Source of the DNA: Cyclobacteriaceae bacterium
GTDB taxonomy: Bacteria; Bacteroidota; Bacteroidia; Cytophagales; Cyclobacteriaceae
Assembly (NCBI GenBank): GCA_021604845.1
Contig: BQJT01000011.1
Coordinates: forward strand, 1-44,813
Direction: 5' to 3'
Length of the DNA stretch: 44,813 nt
Part shown: piece by piece, positions 24,679 to 32,366 of the stretch
How positions within the stretch are numbered: position 1 is the first letter of the stretch
How the letters are laid out: each line of letters begins with the position of its first letter
Program-made: the position numbers and the translations under genes
Notes under the pieces: model-generated
Seen by the model: only the letters and a program-made list of their open reading frames with translations
Databases searched by the model: none
What the model was told of the DNA's origin: nothing

Positions 24679-26361
24679 ATGAAAAGTATCCGGGTGTGGA
24701 TGATGTGGCTGATCAGCCTGATTGTAGTCATAGTAATTGTAGTGATCTCGCTGTTTTTCTATCACCAGTTTCGCCAGGCGCTGGATGAAAGAATGCTGTT
24801 GCAGCTCAGTTCTATTATGCATCTGAAAAGTTTGCAGATTGAGGATTATGTTCAGACACAGCTAAAACAGTTCGACCAGCTCGAACCTCCCCTGCTTTCC
24901 GCATTCGATGATTACCAGGTAAATAACCTGGATTCTGTTTGTATTGGAGAGATCATTGGTGCTGAGCATACCCCAAAACTTTACGATCTTTCCTGGTGCA
25001 GTCTGAATAAATCAGTACTACTGGGGGTAGTAAAGCATGATGAACAGGGAGTTAGACTGCACTTATTAAACCATAAAACAATCCAGGAAATTCTGCTGGA
25101 GCGCACCGGTATGGGCGAGAGTGGTGAAACTTACCTGGTGGGAGCCGACCATACCATGCGATCACTTTCCAGGTTTTTCCCCGATGAGCATCCGCTAAAC
25201 TTGCCTGCAGCAACCGATGGAGTACTCCAGGCGCTTTCCGGTCGACAGGGCAGCGGAATTATTAAAGATTACCGGGAGGTTCCTGTCTACAGCGCTTTTC
25301 GTAAACTGAATATACCGGGGATCGACTGGGTAATTTTGTCGGAAATTGATGTGGAGGAGGTAACCATTCCCTTGTCACGAATGCGCAACAAGCTGATCCT
25401 TATTTCTATTGCAGTATGCCTGATGGCCATAGTATTATCCTTATTGGTAACCAATCTACTGACCAGGCCGCTTTTTAGGATGAGGGACTTGTTGCGGCGT
25501 ATGTCCCTGGGCAAATTCGACCTGGTATCGACCCCATATTACCAGACGGTTGAAATTCACGAAATGTTCACTGCTTTGGACGAGCTGAGAAAATCCATAA
25601 ATCAAGCCATTCAGTATTCGTCTGAAATAGGTAATATGAACCTTTCTGCCCAATATCAGTTATCCGGACAGCATGATGAATTGGGCAAATCCCTGATCAG
25701 AATGAAGTCCCAGCTTGCCGAATATAAACGGCACGAAAAGACCAGTCACCAGGTTGCCAAAAGATCTTTAATCACCGGTCAGGAAAATGAACGTAAAAGA
25801 CTGGCCAGGGAAATGCACGATGGATTGGGACCGTTACTTACCAGTCTAAAGCTTACGATCCAGGCACTGGATTTGGATTCGATCCAGCGTAAAAAGGTAA
25901 ACGGCTTGATCGACCATACCATAGCTGAAATCAGGCGGGTCACCTATGATCTGATGCCTCCTGCCCTGTTGGATTTTGGAGTAGGCCGGGCTATGTTGCA
26001 CTTTGTTGAAATGATTCGAAAGTCCAGTGAGCTGGAAATTCGATATGATGATTCCACCAAAGAAAGCGGGTCAGCTATAAGTCCTGAAATGAATATATGT
26101 CTATTCAGAGTGTGCCAGGAATTATTGCACAATGCCATAAAACATTCAGGTGCAACCAGAGTGGCTCTCTCAATTACCGAATTTGATGAAAAGGTTTCCT
26201 TGTACTACTCCGACAACGGGCGGGGTTTTGACACGGATAAGCCGGGTAGCGGGTCAGGTTTGAAAAATATTGAGGAACGAATAGCGGTATTTGATGGATA
26301 TATGCATATTGCTTCCTCTGATAACGGCACTACTGTTGAAATTGAACTTCCGATTCTATGA
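24679..26361 (+). CDS. Sensor histidine kinase with periplasmic Cache-like domain (NarX/DesK-type HisKA_3)
   Basis: The 560-residue protein has membrane helices at about residues 8-29 and 238-260. They enclose a periplasmic sensor of about 200 residues containing GMGESGETYLVGAD (144-157), a hallmark of Cache-type ligand domains. A HAMP-like segment and linker follow. The HisKA_3 motif ENERKRLAREMHDGLGPLLT has phospho-acceptor His380. The ATPase domain has Asn485 (LLHNAIKHS), SDNGRGFD and GSGLKNIEERI. The gene overlaps the response regulator by four bases and lies eight bases after the Tat-signal phosphoesterase gene. The ligand could be a product of the neighbouring phosphoesterases; this is only an inference. 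Confidence 0.92.
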   Translation: MKSIRVWMMWLISLIVVIVIVVISLFFYHQFRQALDERMLLQLSSIMHLKSLQIEDYVQTQLKQFDQLEPPLLSAFDDYQVNNLDSVCIGEIIGAEHTPKLYDLSWCSLNKSVLLGVVKHDEQGVRLHLLNHKTIQEILLERTGMGESGETYLVGADHTMRSLSRFFPDEHPLNLPAATDGVLQALSGRQGSGIIKDYREVPVYSAFRKLNIPGIDWVILSEIDVEEVTIPLSRMRNKLILISIAVCLMAIVLSLLVTNLLTRPLFRMRDLLRRMSLGKFDLVSTPYYQTVEIHEMFTALDELRKSINQAIQYSSEIGNMNLSAQYQLSGQHDELGKSLIRMKSQLAEYKRHEKTSHQVAKRSLITGQENERKRLAREMHDGLGPLLTSLKLTIQALDLDSIQRKKVNGLIDHTIAEIRRVTYDLMPPALLDFGVGRAMLHFVEMIRKSSELEIRYDDSTKESGSAISPEMNICLFRVCQELLHNAIKHSGATRVALSITEFDEKVSLYYSDNGRGFDTDKPGSGSGLKNIEERIAVFDGYMHIASSDNGTTVEIELPIL

Positions 26362-26990
26362 CTAGTATCAATATTGCAATCGTAGATGACCATCAACTTT
26401 TCAGGGATGGCATTCATTCATTATTGGCAGCTAATGATCAATATCGGGTGGTTATCAGCGCCAGTAACGGGACGGAATTTTTTGAATCGCTGGCTTCAGG
26501 TGTTAAACCCGATATAGTATTGCTGGACCTTACCATGCCGGAAATGGATGGCTTTGAAGTAATGCAAAAATTAAAAACAGCCTATCCTCATATTAAAACA
26601 ATTGCACTTTCGATGCACGATGATGGCAATTACATCACAAAAAGTGTTAGGAGCGGCGCTTATGGGTACCTTTTGAAAAATACCGATGAGGATGAGTTGT
26701 TGTCAGCTATTCAATCTGTTTACCGGGGGAGAAAATATTTCAATCAGGAGATTACCGGAAAAATGATCAATAACCTGTCAGCTGAGTCCGAAACCAAAAA
26801 ACTGTCAATCAAGGAAAAGGAAATTTTAAAAATGATCTCTGAAGGATTAATTACCAAAGAGATTGCAGACCAACTTTTCATAAGTACCAGAACAGTTGAA
26901 ACCCACCGGGTCAATATTATGAAGAAGCTGAATGCAAAAAATACCGCTGAAATGATTAAAAAAGCAGTTCTAACTGGCCTATTGGAATGA
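26358..26990 (+). CDS. NarL/FixJ-family response regulator
   Basis: The 210-residue protein has a receiver domain with acidic pocket Asp10-Asp11, phospho-acceptor Asp57 (VLLDLTMPEMDG), Ser85 and Lys107 (YLLKNTDED). A LuxR-type helix-turn-helix follows (about residues 145-205: LSIKEKEILKMISEG, TKEIADQLFISTRTVETHR). All key residues are present. The ATG overlaps the kinase stop (ATGA), so the two form one unit. The dyad 13 bases after its stop has the 7-2-7 spacing typical of NarL targets, which suggests that the regulator controls the downstream secreted-protein gene. Confidence 0.96.
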   Translation: MTSINIAIVDDHQLFRDGIHSLLAANDQYRVVISASNGTEFFESLASGVKPDIVLLDLTMPEMDGFEVMQKLKTAYPHIKTIALSMHDDGNYITKSVRSGAYGYLLKNTDEDELLSAIQSVYRGRKYFNQEITGKMINNLSAESETKKLSIKEKEILKMISEGLITKEIADQLFISTRTVETHRVNIMKKLNAKNTAEMIKKAVLTGLLE

Positions 26991-27002
26991 GTTTGTCAAT
27001 AC

Positions 27003-27020
27003 ATCCGTATAAATACGGAT
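27003..27020 (+). promoter_or_regulatory. Perfect 7-2-7 (8-2-8) dyad, candidate response-regulator operator
   Basis: ATCCGTATAAATACGGAT is a perfect inverted repeat: arms ATCCGTAT and ATACGGAT around AA. A pair of heptamers two bases apart is the classic NarL arrangement. A TATATTTA at 27047-27054 (seven of eight to TAnnTTTG) would place its centre about 48 bases before transcription start, a usual activator position. No T run follows, so a terminator is less likely. Confidence 0.6.
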
Positions 27021-27090
27021 CCTCCGCCTAAGTATTTTCTACTATATATATTTACCGTTTTTCTTAGAGAATCCAGCATCTGTTTATGTC

Positions 27091-27126
27091 GTTTATTTGG
27101 TTACGAAGGATTGTATTCAAATAAAC
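27091..27126 (+). promoter_or_regulatory. Leader hairpin of the GPxAKN gene
   Basis: GTTTATTTG (27091-27099) and CAAATAAAC (27118-27126) are perfect inverted repeats separated by 18 bases, ending 13 bases before the ATG at 27140. The structure could be an mRNA stabiliser, a translation control element or a second protein-binding site. Confidence 0.45.
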
Positions 27127-27139
27127 AAACTCAGAACCG

Positions 27140-27463
27140 ATGAAAAGTATAGTAATATTAGCTGCATTTGTTGTATTCAGCACCATGGGTTATGCACAGA
27201 CAAAACATCAAAAAGGGCCTGCGGCTAAAAATCACCAGCGTTACTATACACAAGCCACTACGGTAGCAACTACCGACCAGAAGCCGTTTCAGGGGCCAGC
27301 AGCTAAAAATACCATGATCCGGAAATCTGACCAGTCCTATACCATAAACCCGGTGGAAACCAATGCCAACCAACCCAGGCTCATGGGTCCGCAAGCTAAG
27401 AATGCTGAATCCTGGAAAAAACACCGGGCAGCTGGCGCCAGAGTAAAAGCGCCGGCAAATTAG
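27140..27463 (+). CDS. Small secreted protein with three GPxAKN motifs
   Basis: The 107-residue protein has a signal peptide (MKSIVILAAFVVFSTMGYAQ, likely cut after residue 20). The mature chain of 87 residues contains GPAAKN at 26-31, GPAAKN at 52-57 and GPQAKN at 83-88. Each is preceded by Gln or Leu/Met and followed by a polar stretch; repeat spacing is 26 and 31 residues. The remainder is basic and low in hydrophobic residues, so a disordered or surface-binding protein is likely. I cannot name a described family. It follows the two-component genes, with the 7-2-7 dyad and a leader hairpin upstream, so it is a good candidate output gene of that system. Confidence 0.7.
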   Translation: MKSIVILAAFVVFSTMGYAQTKHQKGPAAKNHQRYYTQATTVATTDQKPFQGPAAKNTMIRKSDQSYTINPVETNANQPRLMGPQAKNAESWKKHRAAGARVKAPAN

Positions 27464-27534
27464 CCGGACGCTAGTCTCAGCACCAACATCAAATACCTCT
27501 GGAATAGCAGGGTTAAGACCTCAAAACTGTAATT

Positions 27535-28404
27535 TTATTTGTACCAGCGGGCTTTATAAACTTTTAAGTGGGGAAAAGCCAACTTGTTATCTGGCTGAAA
27601 AAAGCTGACATGGTAGGTCCACCAACTTTCCTCAGGAACGGTGTACAGGTATTGACCTGAAGGGTGCTGGCTTAGGCTCTTGATATTTTGGTCATCCGGA
27701 AAACCAGATATCTTTTGAAATTCTTCTCTTTTAATGTTAAATGACCATGCTCCGGTATGTTCCGTAATCAACAGGTTGTTTTCATCCAAAGCAGGTTGCA
27801 GGTCGTGCCCGCTTTCTCCCGGTATTTCCCACCAGCGTACTAAAACCAGGCTGTCGCTGGTAGCCATTTTGTATTCCCGAAGTTCCTGGTAGCCCAGGGC
27901 AAACAGACTTTTTCTATTATGATCCCAAACAACTCCGTGTGCGGAGTATAAACTGTCCTGGTACAGCAGTTTATTGGGTTGATTGGTATCGAACAGCATA
28001 ATCCTGTTTCCCGCTTCATTAGTAGAGGCCGCTGCGGCTAAACGGTTATTTGGCAGCAGCGCCACAGAGTGTGCATTTGGCACCATGGCATAAAACAGCA
28101 CGCTCCTGTCCTCACTATTCAGTATGGCCACCGCTCCTGAGGAAGCGGAAACTATAATTTTCCGGCCTTTATCCGCGGACTTACAGTCATCCATGGTAGC
28201 GAATTTCGTGCGATACTGCTCCGGAATATCCGGGGCTGTCCTTGAGTCCCAGGTCCAAATAATTTCAGGATTACCTCCAACGGACTTTTCATAATCTACC
28301 AGTAAAACTTTGCTGTCTCCACAAACCAACAGGGCCTTTTCTGCCTGTGAAAAGACGCTGGTGAAATAGAATATACAAAAGCAACAGCAAATCAACTGTC
28401 TCAT
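27535..28404 (-). CDS. DUF6528 family beta-propeller protein, secreted
   Basis: The 289-residue protein has a signal peptide (MRQLICCCFCIFYFTSVFSQ). It has the DUF6528 pattern: LVCGDSKVLLVDYEKS, IIWTWDSRTAPDIPEQYR, MDDCKSADKGRKIIVSASSG, FYAMVPNAHSVALLPNNRLA. The alternating short strands suggest a propeller. The family is common in Bacteroidota and has no known biochemistry. It is convergent with the GPxAKN gene and separated from the cyclase gene upstream on the same strand by 63 bases. A periplasmic carbohydrate- or metabolite-related role is possible but not supported. Confidence 0.8.
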   Translation of the reverse strand: MRQLICCCFCIFYFTSVFSQAEKALLVCGDSKVLLVDYEKSVGGNPEIIWTWDSRTAPDIPEQYRTKFATMDDCKSADKGRKIIVSASSGAVAILNSEDRSVLFYAMVPNAHSVALLPNNRLAAAASTNEAGNRIMLFDTNQPNKLLYQDSLYSAHGVVWDHNRKSLFALGYQELREYKMATSDSLVLVRWWEIPGESGHDLQPALDENNLLITEHTGAWSFNIKREEFQKISGFPDDQNIKSLSQHPSGQYLYTVPEESWWTYHVSFFQPDNKLAFPHLKVYKARWYK

Positions 28405-28467
28405 AATACGGCAGGTTCTATAAGGTGGCAGTATATCAGAAGCATTTAATATTTTTTAAAAACATAC

Positions 28468-29559
28468 TTAAACAGTATAAAGGGCAATTTCCTGTTGCTT
28501 GCCGCGAAGTATCATTTCCCCTATTTTCCTGGTTGAAAATTGATGCAGCTGCCCACTTAACCGTTCGATTAGGTCACTGGATAACAATATGTTTACCTTT
28601 AGTTCATTACATTTTTCCTGTATTCGGGCGGTAGTATTAAGCACATCCCCGGAAAAAGCAATTTCACGTTTGACCACACCTAATTCACCCGCCATAACAA
28701 ATCCATAGTGAAGGCCGGCCTTAAATTCAGGAACAATGTTATCGTATAAAGCCCTGTAATAATTTTCCTTTTTTCTTAAAGCCTCCTTAATATCAAAAAA
28801 GCAATTTATGCAATTTGCTTCCGCCACTCCGCGATCCATAGTCCAGCTTATTACCATTTCATCGCCTACATATTGATAGATTTCTCCCTTTGAGTTAAGA
28901 ATTGCCGGTGTAGCGTGTTGAAAAGTGTCTTTTAAGAAATTGAAATAACGCTGCTCTCCTAGCTTTTCAGCAATGGTAGTAGAGGACCTTAAATCAAGAA
29001 ACATAAAAATTCGCTGCTCCCGCTTGGGTTTAAAGTATCTACCTAATAAAAAGTCTAGAAAAACTCCCGGGCCATACTTATCATTGACCAGTAAGAATAT
29101 AAGGGTGCCCAACACAACGATTAACCAAAACAGATAACTGGTCAAAGTAGGCAGGTCAAATATACCAAGTATCTCAGTCCTCCATAGTACAGGATCATAG
29201 AATGGTATTTGGTTTTCAGCGCTGCTTACAAAAATTGAAGCAGTAACTGCAACTAATAAAAATATAATGGAGTATGACCAAAGAATGTTCAGCAGGCTTC
29301 GACCATAATTCCTGGTTCTAAGCCATTTCTCCCAGAATAAAACCATAAAAGTGCCCCCAAATGCCCCTGCCAAAATACCTACCATAAGACTACCCTTAAA
29401 GTAAATCCAGGGATGCAGGTCCGAGGTATCCCGCTCTAGTTCTATTAAGCCGACATAAGTAATTATAAAGTGAAAAGTGGAAATGAATGTCCAGGCAATG
29501 GTAATCCATAAGATCCTGGAAAGTTGAGATTTGGTTGCTTGGGAAAATAAATTGGCCAT
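28468..29559 (-). CDS. Membrane-bound class III nucleotide cyclase (copy 2)
   Basis: The 363-residue protein is a paralogue of the cyclase at 12693-13838. Membrane helices lie near residues 17-40, 55-76, 90-112 and 138-158. The cyclase domain begins after REQRIFMF. Asp189 (FMFLDLRSS) and Asp233 (YQYVGDEMVISW) bind metal; Asn308 and Arg312 (GDVLNTTARIQ) are present. Lys297 fits the base-recognising Lys but Ala301 replaces the partner Asp. Cys250 and Cys253 (NCINCFF) repeat the CxxC of the other copy. The shared blocks include RIFMFLD, SST-IAE-LG, RYF, GE-YQY-GDE and CFF. It lies upstream of the DUF6528 gene on the same strand. Confidence 0.86.
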   Translation of the reverse strand: MANLFSQATKSQLSRILWITIAWTFISTFHFIITYVGLIELERDTSDLHPWIYFKGSLMVGILAGAFGGTFMVLFWEKWLRTRNYGRSLLNILWSYSIIFLLVAVTASIFVSSAENQIPFYDPVLWRTEILGIFDLPTLTSYLFWLIVVLGTLIFLLVNDKYGPGVFLDFLLGRYFKPKREQRIFMFLDLRSSTTIAEKLGEQRYFNFLKDTFQHATPAILNSKGEIYQYVGDEMVISWTMDRGVAEANCINCFFDIKEALRKKENYYRALYDNIVPEFKAGLHYGFVMAGELGVVKREIAFSGDVLNTTARIQEKCNELKVNILLSSDLIERLSGQLHQFSTRKIGEMILRGKQQEIALYTV

Positions 29560-29603
29560 AGTACTGAGTTAACATATACTAGTCAATATTTGAATAAATC
29601 GCA

Positions 29604-29611
29604 TATCTTTG
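29604..29611 (+). promoter_or_regulatory. Possible -7 box of the DUF3817 gene
   Basis: TATCTTTG is a perfect match to TAnnTTTG. No TTG lies 19-20 bases upstream, so only the -7 element is supported. The predicted start near 29617 leaves a leader of 60-90 bases. Confidence 0.35.
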
Positions 29612-29677
29612 ACTCGAATAATTTAGCAACACCACATTACCACCAAAATACATTCTACTTCCTAAGAATACGGATGT

Positions 29678-30001
29678 ATGGTTCCGAAATCCCGCGATTG
29701 CTCGATGAAACTACTACGCACTCAACTCGGCCGTTTCCGTATTATTGCTTTTCTGGAAGGCCTGTCGTTTATCATAATCTTGTTTGTAACCATGCCCCTG
29801 AAATATCAATTCGATATGCCCAAACCCAACCTGGTAGTAGGTATGGTGCATGGGGTATTATTCATGGTTTACCTGTATGCGGCTTTTCGCCTGAAAATAA
29901 GTGAAAACTGGGACAACAAGCTTACCCTGAAGACTTTGGCAGCATCGATAATCCCCTTCGGAACCTTCTACATGGATCATAAGGTTTTCAGGCATTTGTA
30001 G
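29678..30001 (+). CDS. DUF3817 family integral membrane protein
   Basis: The product has about 98-107 residues, as two ATG starts are possible; the second at 29705 begins MKLLRTQLGRFRIIAFLEGL and fits the family length better. Three hydrophobic segments follow: residues about 12-36, 51-72 and 82-97 of the shorter form. The family signature includes RFRIIAFLEGLSFIIILF, NLVVGMVHGVLFMVYL and the late PFGTFYMDHKVF. DUF3817 proteins are small membrane proteins found widely in bacteria with no proved role; some actinobacterial ones sit near transporters. Here it is convergent with a large exported protein gene and divergent from the cyclase. Confidence 0.85.
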   Translation: MVPKSRDCSMKLLRTQLGRFRIIAFLEGLSFIIILFVTMPLKYQFDMPKPNLVVGMVHGVLFMVYLYAAFRLKISENWDNKLTLKTLAASIIPFGTFYMDHKVFRHL

Positions 30002-30027
30002 GCAAGCTACTGCAACGAGCGATTATT

Positions 30028-31737
30028 CTATTCAATTTTCAATGTCCACTCCAAAGGAGTGTAGCCAGTAAGATATACCGATGGACCTTCCATTTTAGGA
30101 AGAGCACCTCTTAGCTGCGTCCATTGGTGCTCTGAATAACCAGGGCTTATGGTGATCGATTGACCATCCAAATTATAGGTAATTTGCTGCTCAGCCACCA
30201 GGTATGCGTCCGGGATATCTTTAACTGGAGTGACTCCACTAAGCTCTCCCCCTTCCCTGAACCCTAATTCAAGAGCTACCGGCACATTTTCAGATCCCTG
30301 AATACTTAGACTTAGCTCGAAAGACTCACCTACCTCCTTAATGATGATGGTAGTCTCCAGGTTTTGAACTTCTGATTGTTCTCTGGTTTTTCTCTGTTCT
30401 CCAAAATCTTTTTGTGTCCCCTCAAAAGTCCCTGATTTCAGGGGTTGATAATAAGGCCCTTCTAAAGTTTGCTTTAGGATGTATTCGTTTTCGTTAACCT
30501 CAATGGTATCTGACTTGAACTGCCCTTTGCCGAAGAAAGCCGAAGCTAGACGTACGCCGGTTAGTGCTGCGTTTCCTTTGAAATAGCTAAATATCAAAGA
30601 GTTATTTGCCAGTATGGAAGCATCCCGATGCCCTCGCCTTATCCGAACCAGTTCGGAATGCTTAAAATACTTAACGTAGTTGGTGTTAAATGGCTCTTCT
30701 TCAGGAAGTTCATTTCCAAGTTGCCCGTCTTGCAATAAGTAGATAAGGCTGTTACTGATCTGGTTTAGCTGCTCCGATTCCAGGTAATTTGCAATGTATG
30801 CGAACCTGCTGTTGCCGTCCTGTAATGCCATATATCGATACGGGTAGTAATAGGGTGCAATGGTGCCAATACGATATTGATCCTGTCTTCCTGAAGCCTC
30901 TGTTGACACCTGAAAATTGGGTCGTATATAGTACAGGGTCATTTCCAGGTTCTTCCTAACCGGCTCAAGCAGCTCCGGTTTCTCCAGCAACCTGGCTACG
31001 GTTATCAGGCATCGGTCTACCAGTGGGCTGTATACCGTAGTACTCTTTTCCGTGTATTGGCCATCCGGGTCAATATCAATACCTTCACTTAACCATTGAT
31101 TTACCCGTTTGACATACTTTTCATCAGGAAATAGGGTATTAATATGAGCCAGGGCCATACAAACTACCCATCGATGATTGGGCGTATGGATTCCACCAAT
31201 GGTCAGTGCATTTCCGGCATTGGTTAAAAATTGCTTCAGGTTAGCCAGCGTTTCCAAAGGTTTCGACTCACTGTGAGACAGAATATGATAACTCAAGGCC
31301 AAAGGCTCTACCCTGAATGCGGTATCGGGTGGCGAATGGAAATTCGTGGTATGAAGATCCACTGTGCCATCTTCATATTGAATAGCCAGCAAATATTCAG
31401 TTGCCCTGGTGATTGAATCAATCAGCCGCTCTGACTGAAAATAGGCGGATGTTGGTGAAGTATAGGCACAGCTCAAGTCCTGGATCAAGGCACAGCTGCT
31501 GGCTGCATTGGGTATTCCATATTGGTTGGGACTGCCTCCGTACCATCTGTGATCTTTGTCAGTAATCTGCGTATCGAGCCGGGTTGCTACTTTCGAATCG
31601 TTAATCTCAATCAGTTGACTCACCAGCTGATCGTTTTGGAAACGTACATACTGCTTTGAGAAAAGATTGGAAGCGGGAAGCCAGGGCCCTATTATTGCAG
31701 CGTTACTTACAGATTTTACAAAATGTCTTCTTTGCAT
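30028..31737 (-). CDS. Large exported helical-toroid-like protein, possible polysaccharide-active enzyme
   Basis: The 569-residue protein starts MQRRHFVKSVSNAAIIGPWL, a twin-arginine-like signal (RRHFVKS). Residues about 100-340 look helical with repeated features such as ERLIDSITRATEYLLAIQYEDG, GGIHTPNHRWVVCMALA and DPDGQYTEKSTTVYSPLVDRC. These recall the alpha/alpha-toroid of alginate- or heparinase-type polysaccharide lyases and unsaturated glucuronyl hydrolases. The remaining residues form a beta-rich C-terminal region. I cannot assign a precise family. The His, Tyr and Asp in HTPNHRW and DGQYTEKS would be candidate active-site residues. It is convergent with DUF3817. Polysaccharide processing is an inference from fold impression only. 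Confidence 0.5.
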   Translation of the reverse strand: MQRRHFVKSVSNAAIIGPWLPASNLFSKQYVRFQNDQLVSQLIEINDSKVATRLDTQITDKDHRWYGGSPNQYGIPNAASSCALIQDLSCAYTSPTSAYFQSERLIDSITRATEYLLAIQYEDGTVDLHTTNFHSPPDTAFRVEPLALSYHILSHSESKPLETLANLKQFLTNAGNALTIGGIHTPNHRWVVCMALAHINTLFPDEKYVKRVNQWLSEGIDIDPDGQYTEKSTTVYSPLVDRCLITVARLLEKPELLEPVRKNLEMTLYYIRPNFQVSTEASGRQDQYRIGTIAPYYYPYRYMALQDGNSRFAYIANYLESEQLNQISNSLIYLLQDGQLGNELPEEEPFNTNYVKYFKHSELVRIRRGHRDASILANNSLIFSYFKGNAALTGVRLASAFFGKGQFKSDTIEVNENEYILKQTLEGPYYQPLKSGTFEGTQKDFGEQRKTREQSEVQNLETTIIIKEVGESFELSLSIQGSENVPVALELGFREGGELSGVTPVKDIPDAYLVAEQQITYNLDGQSITISPGYSEHQWTQLRGALPKMEGPSVYLTGYTPLEWTLKIE

Positions 31738-31833
31738 ATTGAGATTTTGTTGATTGAGGATTAGTTTAAGGCTTTTGCCTGAACTTTAAAACCAATCTAA
31801 TGCCTTTCTTCTTCTAGGTGGTTAAAAGCAAAA

Positions 31834-32172
31834 TTGGTACCTTTACCTACCTTGAAAAGTGTGGCGACCATATTGTCATTGGTTATTATGTTCCTGGTTA
31901 TCATGCCCTGTGCAGACGGTAAGGAAACCCCCCCCACCGTTGAAATAGAACAAATTACCGATTTAGCGGATCATAGCGAATCCGGTCATCTGGATTTCTG
32001 TACTCCTTTTTGTACCTGCCATTGTTGCCACACTCATATAACTCAACTAAGTTCCTTAGTACTACAAGAAGTTACCTTCATATTCAACAAAAAATCACCT
32101 GAACTGAAATTGGATGTTGATGGTGCTTCCTGTTCCATTTGGGAACCCCCCAGACCCGTCATCGCTGTATAA
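31834..32172 (+). CDS. DUF6660 family small Cys/His-rich secreted protein
   Basis: No in-frame ATG precedes the hydrophobic segment, so translation most likely starts at TTG (31834 or 31852). The 112-residue frame has a signal-like helix (about residues 8-26), then a Cys/His-rich cluster, HLDFCTPFCTCHCCHTHI, with five Cys and three His. The end reads CSIWEPPRPV. This matches my recollection of DUF6660, small proteins commonly found ahead of CusA/CzcA operons in Bacteroidota. Metal binding or sensing in the periplasm is likely from the residues and context. It is followed by 194 bases and then the efflux gene, so it may be separately transcribed from, or co-induced with, the efflux operon. Confidence 0.65.
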   Translation: MVPLPTLKSVATILSLVIMFLVIMPCADGKETPPTVEIEQITDLADHSESGHLDFCTPFCTCHCCHTHITQLSSLVLQEVTFIFNKKSPELKLDVDGASCSIWEPPRPVIAV

Positions 32173-32301
32173 CCTACCATTCAGGATGACTTGATTTAAG
32201 TTCGGATTGGCGATTACAAAAGTGTAATCAGCTAGCGCTGCTATTGGTTCCGTTGCCGTGAGCCAGAGTCCCTTATTCCTGAATATAATGTTTATAATAT
32301 T

Positions 32302-32348
32302 ATAACTGTCTGTTTAACTGATAGTTATGTCTATTACTATTAACTGAT
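32302..32348 (+). promoter_or_regulatory. Inverted and direct repeats upstream of the metal-efflux gene
   Basis: ATAACTGTC (32302-32310) and GATAGTTAT (32320-32328) are near-perfect inverted repeats 9 bases apart with one mismatch. TTAACTGAT occurs directly repeated at 32314-32322 and 32340-32348. They lie 19-65 bases before the efflux ATG, where a metal-responsive regulator could bind; no regulator gene is in the window. Confidence 0.4.
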
Positions 32349-32366
32349 CATTAAAACAACGCACTC

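Noticed and set aside
27003-27020. Reading the dyad as a terminator of the response regulator gene
   Set aside because: The centre is only two bases, too short for a hairpin loop, and no T run follows.
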